A DNA stretch of 23,946 nucleotides from NCBI GenBank assembly GCA_964496905.1, contig CAZCAQ010000013.1:1-23946 (forward strand), read 5' to 3'. Position numbers and translations under genes: made by a program. Positions within the stretch are counted from its first letter, which is position 1, and every line of letters starts with the position of its first letter. Source of the stretch: CAZCAQ01 sp964496905. GTDB taxonomy: Bacteria > Patescibacteriota > WWE3 > UBA101185 > UBA10185. The notes beneath the pieces are model-generated. The model saw only the letters and a program-made list of their open reading frames with translations. It did no database searches and was not told where the DNA came from. Shown one piece after another: positions 15,664-23,600 of the stretch.

Positions 15664-16782
15664 ATGGAAGTTAAATTAGGCACAAATCTATCTAAAGAGG
15701 CTATTTACGCCAGAGACACAACAAAAGACTTTATAAAAATTTTTGAGCCTTACTTTAAGCAAAAGCTTGATGAAGAGCATCAATATGCCTTAACACAACA
15801 CAATCAATACGCAGCTGATTCTATTAACTTTTACAACGAAATAGCAATAAGAGGTGGAAAACGAATTCGCGGCTCCCTTGCCTACTTTACTTACAAAATG
15901 CTTGGTGGGACAAATGAGCAAGCAGCGCTAGATTTAGCACGCGCCATAGAGATGATGCACGCCTTTTTGTTAGTTTTGGATGATTGGACCGACAAATCCG
16001 CAACGCGCCGTGGTGGTCCAACTGCACACGAAATTGCCCAAGAATACTTTACAAACTCAAAATATGTGCGAAACGATCCGTACCACTTTGGACGAGCTGT
16101 GTCACTCACCGCAGGAATTTTGGAGAATTTTAGGGTACAAGAGGTTTTAATGGGTTTACCCATAGATGCCGAAAAAAGAATCGAGCTTTGCAAAAATTTA
16201 AATTCAAAGCTTTCAACAACTGGTTATGGCCAAATAACTGACATTTTAAATTCACTTACTCCAAATGTTCCCGAAAAAGATGTATTGGACATGCTCGAGT
16301 GGAAAACAGGAGTGTACACGTTTGAAAACCCAGTTCATTCAGGGGCTATCATGGCTGACGCATCGCCAGAAGAACTAGAATTACTAACAAAGTATGCTCT
16401 ACCCGTAGGAATTGCTTTTCAAATTCACGACGACGTCATTGGAATGTTTGGAGATTCTGCGTACACTGGAAAATCGGATATGGACGACCTTGCAGAAGGC
16501 AAGATGACACTTTTGATGCAACACATTTTGCAAAATGGAACTCCTGCACAAATTGAAGTTGTTCTAAAGCATATAGGTAATAGAAATGTAACGCAAAAAG
16601 ATCACAATGAAGTAAAGCAAGTTTTGGTTGACAGTGGTTCACTAGAATATTCAGAACGTATTGCCAAAAACCTTGTGGAAAAAGGTAAAAAAATTCTTAT
16701 AAATGCGCCATCAAACTGGTCAAAAGATGGGATTGATTTTTTAAACGGTGTTGCAGACTACATTATTCAGCGGGCTCACTAA
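15664..16782 (+). CDS. Polyprenyl diphosphate synthase (trans-isoprenyl diphosphate synthase family)
   Basis: The 372-residue all-helical enzyme condenses isopentenyl diphosphate onto an allylic primer. It shows G64-G-K-R-I-R69, the first aspartate motif D106-D-W-T-D110 followed by R115-R116, and the second motif D256-D-V-I-G-M-F-G-D264. The first motif is the short DDxxD form, not the DDx4D of bacterial farnesyl synthases. This fits geranylgeranyl-type or longer-chain enzymes. It may feed a lipid carrier or another isoprenoid; chain length cannot be read. The frame extends to a TTG at 15637, but that region contains TATAAT, so I use the ATG at 15664. Confidence 0.92.
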   Translation: MEVKLGTNLSKEAIYARDTTKDFIKIFEPYFKQKLDEEHQYALTQHNQYAADSINFYNEIAIRGGKRIRGSLAYFTYKMLGGTNEQAALDLARAIEMMHAFLLVLDDWTDKSATRRGGPTAHEIAQEYFTNSKYVRNDPYHFGRAVSLTAGILENFRVQEVLMGLPIDAEKRIELCKNLNSKLSTTGYGQITDILNSLTPNVPEKDVLDMLEWKTGVYTFENPVHSGAIMADASPEELELLTKYALPVGIAFQIHDDVIGMFGDSAYTGKSDMDDLAEGKMTLLMQHILQNGTPAQIEVVLKHIGNRNVTQKDHNEVKQVLVDSGSLEYSERIAKNLVEKGKKILINAPSNWSKDGIDFLNGVADYIIQRAH

Positions 16783-16792
16783 TAGTAAAACT

Positions 16793-17254
16793 TTAATCTC
16801 TTAAGACAATTATGTCTTTAATATGGATAACTAGTACCGAGTCATCTTCATGTTTTATATGCTTTTCGCCTTTTTGGGAATTTACAAGGTGTTTTCCTAA
16901 AACTGTTTCAACAGAAATTACACCATTTGCATAATCTGACACCTTCTCATTGACCAAGAACCAACCCTCTTCGCCATTTATTTCTAAATTCACATGGCTT
17001 TCGGATAAAACTTTATCTGAAATCTCGGTTTTTTTGTTTTTAAGGCCTGAAAGGTGAGCTATTTTTTCCTTAAGATCATTTACGCTATCCTCTAACATTT
17101 GCAATTGGGTTTCAAGCTCTGTTCTACCTGTGGGGAAGCGAGATTGCATAGCGCCATCAGATTCACCAAACTTTAATTTTGTTTTCATTAAGTCTGTTTG
17201 TAGATCATGAAGATTTAAGTTGTATTTTTGTAATAAGGTATCTATGTCAAACAT
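16793..17254 (-). CDS. GreA/GreB-like protein (coiled coil plus Gre C-terminal-like domain)
   Basis: The 153-residue protein has a helical, coiled-coil-like N-terminus (about 5-70) and a beta-rich C-terminal domain (about 82-152). The segment F99-L-V-N-E-K-V-S-D-Y-A-N-G-V-I-S-V-E and L119-G-K-H-L-V-N-S-Q-K-G129 follows the GreA C-terminal pattern (V-G-x-x-E-A-D...G-x-I-S...P-x-A-x-x-L-x-G-K...G). Length also matches GreA (about 158). The hairpin tip reads G30-E-S-D-G-A, not the canonical L-S-E-N-A-E, so cleavage activity is uncertain. It could bind the polymerase secondary channel without stimulating cleavage, like other Gre-fold factors. A promoter precedes it with a 7-nt gap. Confidence 0.6.
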   Translation of the reverse strand: MFDIDTLLQKYNLNLHDLQTDLMKTKLKFGESDGAMQSRFPTGRTELETQLQMLEDSVNDLKEKIAHLSGLKNKKTEISDKVLSESHVNLEINGEEGWFLVNEKVSDYANGVISVETVLGKHLVNSQKGEKHIKHEDDSVLVIHIKDIIVLRD

Positions 17255-17261
17255 TAGTGAA

Positions 17262-17290
17262 ATTATGAACTAATCTGCATTTAATTTCAA
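17262..17290 (-). promoter_or_regulatory. Promoter of the GreA-like gene
   Basis: On the minus strand: -35 TTGAAA (17290-17285), 17-bp spacer, -10 CATAAT (17267-17262), then 7 nt to the ATG at 17254. Both boxes match the consensus at 5 of 6 positions. Confidence 0.7.
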
Positions 17291-17300
17291 ATCTGTTGAG

Positions 17301-18851
17301 TTAACGAACCTGTATATTTTGAGGGGAAGACTGTAGTGCAGGGCGCTTGAGCATATCATTAGTAAGAGTGTCTTGATAATACCTATCAATCTGCCTTAAA
17401 AAAACAGTAGCATTGACATCTTTAATAGTAGTATAGGCCAGGTATTCGGATAAATTAAACGATTGCCATGCAGAAAAATCTTTATACTTACTTTGCAATT
17501 TCTCAATTTTTTGAACTTCATTTGCGTATGCACCAACAATCAAAGGATCTCTATTTCCCGTTTTAAATTCGAAACGTAAGTAATTAAAGTGCTCATAAAG
17601 ATGCATTGTATCTGTAGAGAGTGTGGATAAATACAAATGGTCAACTTTAGTTGCATGGGTACTAGACGAATTTTTATAGATAATACGATCAAAATTGAGT
17701 AAGTTAATTGTTACAATAATGATTGTTAGGAACACTATATTATATTTTATGTAGCTTGAAGTATTCCAGCCGTACTTGCTTTTTAAAACATAAATTAAAA
17801 AAACTCCAAACACCAAAGTTACTCCAACCAAGCCAAATAGACGTTTTGTTGTAAATCCCCATTGGTTTATATAATCAATATCGCTCTTTAGTGCAAATAG
17901 ATTCAATAATATTGCTTGAGAAATAAGTATTCCAGTAAGTATTTTGGATTTTTTATCTGCAGAATTGTCGTTGTAAATTAGTAAATACACAATAAAACAA
18001 ACAATAATTAATTGGGCAAAAACCTCATTGGTTAATTTGGAGTAGGAATAGCCAAACGTTTGTAAAAGTTCGGGACTGCCAAAATAAAGCTCAAAGTGAG
18101 TTATAAGGAAAACTGTTAAAATTAGTGAAACAATTAATTTTGGAATAAACATTCCCTTAATTGCCGGTTGTCTAAAGTCACTACTAAATTTGTCAGTTTC
18201 GTTTTCAACATGAGAAATTAGTTTTGGTACAAAATATAAAGCTATTGTAAAAAGTATTAACCTAGCAATAAACAGTATGTTCAAGTCAAACTTAAACATC
18301 TTAGTGAAGTTAACAACTAAATCACTAAAAATCGGGTTTGCTGAGGACAATAATGGGATAATAATAAAAAGTACTAGAAGTGTTATTGCTAGGGCACCTG
18401 CGTACTCAAGAACCTCTTTGCTTTTAGTAAAACTCGAACCAGCACGTGTGCCGCGGATTATGCGACTAATTTTGTTTTCACTAACTAATGTATTTAAAAA
18501 AACATATATTGGAGAAGCCAATACATTTATAAAACCACTAAAACTCGGACCTGAGTTATTAATTGCTAATAGCGCAAGCAGTACCACTAGTGTAATGATG
18601 TTTATAAATTCAACTACTGGGTTAGCTCTTACTACAAAAAAAACAGAAATTATTGAGAGTGAAAATACCAAAAAAGAGTCGAAACGGAGCTTATTTGCCT
18701 TAAAAGCATATATAGTGAAAGCCAAAATAACGGCCACAATGCTAATTCCCAGAAAAGGAAATTGTGTTTGGGGTACTAAAAGTAGTGGGATTAACAGACA
18801 GACAAATATGATGTATGTAAGCAAGGCTTTAGGGCCAAGTTTTTTGATCAC
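17301..18851 (-). CDS. Multi-pass membrane protein, DUF4153/DUF4173-like
   Basis: This 516-residue protein has about 12 hydrophobic helices up to about residue 395 and a soluble, mostly helical C-terminal tail (about 400-516). The stretch with P-L-L-S-S-A-N-P-I-F-S-D-L-V, then F-G-Y-S-Y-S-K-L-T-N-E-V-F-A-Q-L, then W-G-F-T-T-K-R-L-F-G recalls DUF4173, a family of unknown role. The start is GTG at 18851, 11 nt from a TATAGT box. It is separated from the upstream SHOCT gene by a terminator, so it forms its own unit. No catalytic motif is seen. Confidence 0.7.
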   Translation of the reverse strand: MIKKLGPKALLTYIIFVCLLIPLLLVPQTQFPFLGISIVAVILAFTIYAFKANKLRFDSFLVFSLSIISVFFVVRANPVVEFINIITLVVLLALLAINNSGPSFSGFINVLASPIYVFLNTLVSENKISRIIRGTRAGSSFTKSKEVLEYAGALAITLLVLFIIIPLLSSANPIFSDLVVNFTKMFKFDLNILFIARLILFTIALYFVPKLISHVENETDKFSSDFRQPAIKGMFIPKLIVSLILTVFLITHFELYFGSPELLQTFGYSYSKLTNEVFAQLIIVCFIVYLLIYNDNSADKKSKILTGILISQAILLNLFALKSDIDYINQWGFTTKRLFGLVGVTLVFGVFLIYVLKSKYGWNTSSYIKYNIVFLTIIIVTINLLNFDRIIYKNSSSTHATKVDHLYLSTLSTDTMHLYEHFNYLRFEFKTGNRDPLIVGAYANEVQKIEKLQSKYKDFSAWQSFNLSEYLAYTTIKDVNATVFLRQIDRYYQDTLTNDMLKRPALQSSPQNIQVR

Positions 18852-18862
18852 CTCTGCACTTT

Positions 18863-18868
18863 ACTATA
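18863..18868 (-). promoter_or_regulatory. -10 box of the DUF4173-like gene
   Basis: TATAGT on the minus strand lies 11 nt before the GTG at 18851. The -35 is weak (TCTATT at 17 bp). ATCACAT occurs twice upstream on the minus strand (18880-18874 and 18912-18906), 32 bp apart, which could be a regulator site. Confidence 0.4.
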
Positions 18869-18914
18869 ATTAAATGTGATAAACAAATAGATAATTTTAG
18901 ATACGATGTGATCG

Positions 18915-18946
18915 AAAAATTTCCCCGGTAGATTATGCCGGGGAAA
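18915..18946 (-). terminator. Rho-independent terminator after the SHOCT gene
   Basis: On the minus strand a perfect 9-bp stem, TTTCCCCGG with CCGGGGAAA, has a 9-base loop and is followed by TTTTT. It starts 11 bases after the SHOCT stop codon. It is one of only two clear hairpin terminators in the window. Confidence 0.9.
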
Positions 18947-18957
18947 GTCGTGAACTG

Positions 18958-19224
18958 TTAAATACCTAATATTTGTTTTTTCTTAGCTGCAAACTCTTCT
19001 TCTGTAATTATTCCTTGTGCTTTTAAGTTTGCGAGTTCTTGAAGCTGAGCTGTTGTTGGATCAACAGGTGCAGCTGCAACCGGAGCTGCTGGTGCTGGTT
19101 GACTTCCTGGCATTGAGCCATCGTTGCTCCACTTTTCAGCCTGATGCTTTGATACTTTATTTGATACTGCTGTTGCAGTTCCTGCAACTACGGCCGTTCT
19201 GGCCATTCCTCTTACTAAACCCAT
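18958..19224 (-). CDS. Small SHOCT-domain protein
   Basis: This 88-residue protein begins M-G-L-V-R-G-M-A-R-T-A-V-V-A-G-T-A-T-A-V (1-20). A basic segment, an Ala/Pro-rich linker (about 36-57) and a C-terminal SHOCT domain (about 58-88: L-Q-E-L-A-N-L-K-A-Q-G-I-I-T-E-E-E-F-A) follow. SHOCT domains are short two-helix modules thought to mediate oligomerisation. The same order is common in Actinobacteria, next to DUF6325 genes. The ATG at 19224 sits one base from gap 2, so a fusion with the upstream gene cannot be fully excluded. The start resembles free-standing homologues, so I treat it as separate. Confidence 0.8.
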   Translation of the reverse strand: MGLVRGMARTAVVAGTATAVSNKVSKHQAEKWSNDGSMPGSQPAPAAPVAAAPVDPTTAQLQELANLKAQGIITEEEFAAKKKQILGI

Positions 19225-19225
19225 A

Positions 19226-19325
19226 NNNNNNNNNNNNNNNNNNNNNNNNNNNNNNNNNNNNNNNNNNNNNNNNNNNNNNNNNNNNNNNNNNNNNNNNNNN
19301 NNNNNNNNNNNNNNNNNNNNNNNNN
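19226..19325. other. Assembly gap (100 N)
   Basis: There are exactly 100 N, a placeholder of unknown true size. It hides the end of the DUF6325 gene and whatever lies before the SHOCT start. Confidence 0.98.
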
Positions 19326-19717
19326 GCGGCATCTGGATGAATTCTGCCGTCAGCAATTAAATACGCATTCTTTGCAAGTAGTGCTTCTTTTAATGGAATT
19401 GCCCACAAATGCTCAACAATTAAAAGTCCTGCTGCGGTGTCGTTTTCCATTAAATCCGAGACTTCATCAATATCGTCTTGATCAATTAAAGTGTTATCTG
19501 TTGAGTATTTTTGACTAAACTGAATAAGCGCTTCATCGCCCATATCCATAAAATCCATTTTGGTAACCATACCTTCAGGATCTTTTGCAACTGCTGAAAG
19601 GGCTAAAACCTTAATTACACCTTTGTCGGCGGCATCTTCTAGTGCTTTTAAAACACTGCCATCAAATTTGCTACCTTTAAATCCGACTATTAAAAAGTCA
19701 ATTGGACCATGAGTCAT
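19326..19717 (-). CDS. DUF6325 (DUF1269-related) family protein, 3' end lost in gap
   Basis: The 130 visible residues start M-T-H-G-P-I-D-F-L-I-V-G-F and match the small DUF6325 family known mainly from Actinobacteria. Features are a G-P-I-D-F-L start, an alternating fold, an acidic middle (about 60-90), then A-A-G-L-L-I-V-E-H-L-W-A (95-106) and R-I-H (125-127). Family members are about 140 residues, so only about 10 residues are missing. The function is unknown. It has a perfect AGGAGG ribosome site, unlike its neighbours, and precedes a SHOCT gene as in Actinobacteria; the pair probably works together and may have been transferred. Confidence 0.8.
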
Positions 19718-19720
19718 AAA

Positions 19721-19726
19721 CCTCCT
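19721..19726 (-). promoter_or_regulatory. Shine-Dalgarno site of the DUF6325 gene
   Basis: AGGAGG on the minus strand, followed by only three T before the ATG at 19717. It is a perfect anti-16S match with an unusually short spacer, and the only textbook Shine-Dalgarno seen in the window. Confidence 0.8.
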
Positions 19727-19791
19727 AAAAAATTAATATCTGTGCAAACATTACAACGTTAGCTATGCTTAATATAGAGCATTTTCACTAC

Positions 19792-19797
19792 TTTAAA
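19792..19797 (+). promoter_or_regulatory. Putative -10 box of the DUF1861 gene
   Basis: TTTAAA ends 5 nt before the ATG at 19803, in the same leaderless geometry as other genes. The match is modest and no good -35 is seen (TTAATA at 17 bp). Confidence 0.35.
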
Positions 19798-19802
19798 TCT
19801 GC

Positions 19803-20681
19803 ATGTTGATAAAAACTCGCACAACAAAAGAATACGCAAAAATGGATGTTTATAACCCAAGTGTACCTTTTGTCTTTAACGGGAAAACTTATATATTGGG
19901 TCGGATTGAGTCTAGATACTCTGAAAAAGACACTTTATCTGCATTTTTTGAAGAAACAAGTTCAGGATACTGGCGATTAATTAGCTCAGCGCCAACTTTA
20001 AAGCTACAAGATCCGTTTATAACTAAAATTAAAGAACATTATGTGATTGGAGGTGTGGAGGTTGTGTGGAACGAAGATGGCATAACAAACACATATAGCA
20101 CGGTCTTTTATTACGGCACTAGCCCATTTGAAATACAACCGTTGATGCAAGGACCCGACAGAATGAAAGGCATACGGCTTGTGGCTATAGAAGATGATAC
20201 CATTGGCATTTTTACGCGTCCTCAAGGAAGCAATTTTGGACTCGGGAAAATTGGTTTTACTACAACAAATGGCTTAGACGTACTTTCCGCGAGTTTAATT
20301 GTTAAAGCACCTTTGCTGCAAGATCAATTTGGCGACAAAATGTGGGGAGGAGTTAACCACGCAATAAGTCTTGGTAACGGAAAAATTGGTGTGGTTGGTC
20401 ACCGCGCGTGGTTCACTGAAGTTGGCAGAAAGTACGAGGCAATCTGTTTTGAAATGGATATTGCGACCCGTGAGTGCACACAAATGAAAACACTTGCGCA
20501 GCGATGCAATTTTCCAAAACATGAGGCAAAAAGACCTGATCTAGAGGACGTTATTTATCCTTCAGGTGTTTATGTTCATAAAAAAAAGACTGTACTGATT
20601 GCAGGCCTAAGTGATGTGGCTGTAGGAAAGTTAGAAATTGAGTGGCCGTTTAGTTGTGTTCCAGCTTACGGTTTTATATAG
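19803..20681 (+). CDS. DUF1861 family protein (predicted five-bladed beta-propeller, glycosidase-like)
   Basis: This 292-residue protein shows the DUF1861 motifs in order: D15-V-Y-N, G33-R-I-E-S-R, L68-Q-D-P-F72, G83-G-V-E86, G117-P-D-R-M-K-G-I-R-L126, F137-T-R-P-Q-G142, W171-G-G-V-N-H176, G189-H-R-A-W193 and R224-P-D-L-E-D-V230. The family resembles the propellers of GH43/GH130-type sugar enzymes, with GH130 being mannoside phosphorylases. A role on oligosaccharides is therefore plausible but unproven. No signal peptide, so probably cytoplasmic. It converges on the surface-protein gene, with 11 bases between stops. Confidence 0.85.
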   Translation: MLIKTRTTKEYAKMDVYNPSVPFVFNGKTYILGRIESRYSEKDTLSAFFEETSSGYWRLISSAPTLKLQDPFITKIKEHYVIGGVEVVWNEDGITNTYSTVFYYGTSPFEIQPLMQGPDRMKGIRLVAIEDDTIGIFTRPQGSNFGLGKIGFTTTNGLDVLSASLIVKAPLLQDQFGDKMWGGVNHAISLGNGKIGVVGHRAWFTEVGRKYEAICFEMDIATRECTQMKTLAQRCNFPKHEAKRPDLEDVIYPSGVYVHKKKTVLIAGLSDVAVGKLEIEWPFSCVPAYGFI

Positions 20682-20692
20682 TTTTCGATAAT

Positions 20693-23600
20693 TCAATCTG
20701 CTTTTGGAGTTGTAAACCTTCTATTTGCATTATAAACATAGGTTTTACCATGGCTCATTACTTCAAAATGATATTCGGTGGCAGCTTGTAAATTAGTCAG
20801 TATAACCACGTGCTCTGTTACCATGTCTTGAGATTGAATTTGATTAGCATAGGTTTCATCCAAACCATAATCTACTTCTGAATTTGCCGGATGATTTGTT
20901 TGCCATGTAATTTTGGCGGAATTAGGTGAAAGAGTAACAACCTTAATGTTATAGATCCTTGTTGGTTCATTCACAAATTTATATCCAAAGTTTACTACCG
21001 CAAGTCCAATAGTATTGGAAGTGGCTTTTGCTTGGATTTGAAGAGATTGGTTGACCTGCATGGTAGTAGATTTAACTATTTTTGAAGAATCTGAGGCATT
21101 TTTTTCCACACCGACACCAGTTTTGATCAAAAAATCACCAGTACTGTTAACGCTATTGCCAATGCTACTTAGCACTTGTTTACCAATTGACGGCATTTTC
21201 TGAGCGGCATGCATATATTTATTACCAACAAAGGCTAAACCGTTTCCAGCTATTTTATACATTACAGCTACAAAGTTTCCTGTTTTTTCAAACGTGTAAC
21301 CAACTAAACTAGCCATATTTTGCGCTACGCTAGATACTGCATTGGCAGAGCCAGAAATTACAGCTTGTACTCCATTTCCTGTAGCTTTTATAATGCCAGC
21401 AACTGCTATGGTGCCGCCTTCATAAAAGTCTTTAAACACATTAGAAATGGCTGTTGACGCTTTTTGAAGTAGATTTGGCTTAGTGGCTTCATCTACGTTG
21501 GTATATGGTTCCTGAGTAATATGTTGTGTGTCTGCATCATTGTCTGCACCTTGGTTATTGGTGTCAGCTTTTGATGTATCATCCTCTTTGGTTAATGTTG
21601 GCGTTTTAGTTACTTCTTGCAATTTTATAGCTTGAGAATCAACACGCAGATTAAAGGTTATGACATCACCTACATTTCCTACATTATCAGTGCTTTGCAC
21701 GGTCACTTTATAATCCCCCATTGTGAGTGTATTCTTAGGAGTAAATTCAAATTTTGAATATTTATTTGATGTGTTTTGAGTGTTATCTGTTATTTGCTTT
21801 TTGGTGTTTTCCCAATAAGTTTCATCTAGTTCTATATTAGCTTGGGTATGAGGATCATACGCTCCATAAGCGCTACTCTTCTTTTCTATCTTTATATCTA
21901 CACTCTTTGGTCCAGAGGCAACTTTAGTTGCATGGCTGTCACCTTCTAGTGTGTCAGTAATTAGCCCTTTAAGTGTTGGAGTTGCGTCATTTGTTGAAAA
22001 ATATTCTGCTGTGTATTGAGTGTCATTTATTTTTTCAATTTTGATCTTAGGGCCTGTCCTATCAACAAAAAGGGTTCTGGAAGAAGTGACTTGGTTATCT
22101 GCAGCGTCATATGCAGTAACTTCCCATGTACGCTTTCCTTCTCTTAGTTTACCGTTGTTTTGGTTCAATCCCCATGTGATTGAGGATTTTGTGTGAATAG
22201 AAAGGTAGTCGTTGTCACTACCATCATCTTCGAAATTCCTATATTTAGCTATATATTTAGAGGTTTCATACGCTGAAGATTCTTCTCTTGGTATTTCAGT
22301 TAACTTAATATCACTTTCACTATTATCAAGGGTTAATTTGTATTCCGAGATGCCTGATGTACTATCAGTAGCAGCGTACCAGCTAAAGTCTTCGCGTTCC
22401 TCAGACGTATATGCTTTACTGGCAGGTTTTTTCAACTTCAGTTCACTTGGTGGGTTTGTATCCAAAACTATAGTATCTGTATATGCACCTGAGGTGTTGT
22501 TTGTTGTATCTTTAAATTGGACGTAAACGGTTTTTGTACCATCGCCTTGTGTAAGTGTCCAAGTCTTAGATGCAGAAAAGTCTTCGAACGTGGCATCTGA
22601 TAAATCGGCCAAGTTTGAAACCTTCATTTCAATATCATCTGTACTTAAGAAAAAACCTGAGGATGCGGACACTGCAAGAGTTACATTTCGGCTGTTTGTA
22701 TATGTAGCAGCAGAATTGATACTAATACTACCTTCTGGCGCACCTGTATTAATCTCCACTTCACCCGTCGAGGAATAGTTGGATTCATTCCCTGCATTAT
22801 CTGTAGCTTTTGTTCTAAAGTACCATGTATCGTCAGTTAATGGAGTTGAATGTGTAAAACTGTTTGTGTTTACGGTAGCACTATTTATGCCAGAAGAAAA
22901 GTCAGAAAAAGTAGACCACTGGATTGTATAAGCAGGATCAGCAAGACCAGAAGTTGCATCCGTACTTGCAGTCCAAGTCCATGTTGGTGTTATGTCAGCA
23001 GTTGGCGATGTCGTAGAAGGGGTACCAGGTACAGTTGGGGATGTTGAGTCGATGGTGAATGTATCGGTACTTTCACTCCCTCCTGTTGTAGTGTTACCAT
23101 TACTATCAGTTGAACGTATATAAATTGTATGACTACCGTCTGATAAGGTGCTAGTTGTGCAAGTAAATTCCTCAGAGGCTTCATTAAATGCTAAATCAGT
23201 GGCAGAGCAGGAAGCCCATGCACCACCTGTTCCATCCATTTGAAACTCAACGCTGCTTATAGTTCCAATGCTTTCAGTTGCAGTTCCAGTAATTAGTGGT
23301 GTGTTGTCTAAGGTAGGATCAGGAGTAAAAACGTTTAAGGATATACTAGGAGCATTGCTGTCAAAAACAATGTTTGAAAACGTCGCATCTCCCTGGTTCG
23401 CACCACCACTATCGGAGCCAAAGTAAAGCGTATTGGGGGCTGTTCCAAATGCGGATGGGATTGAAGAGAGTGTAATTCGATCTGTTCCACCAACTTCAAC
23501 CACCATATTCCCATCACCAGTATATGCGAGTGATACTAGATACTCAGTATTTGCAGCAATCTCTCCTGTTGCATCCCAGGTTCCTGTACCAGTTTCACCG

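Noticed and set aside
18958..19356. A single 132-residue frame joining the SHOCT protein to sequence left of the gap
   Set aside because: The frame depends on the arbitrary gap length. The DUF6325 reading frame on the other side is different, and free-standing SHOCT homologues start at the same methionine.
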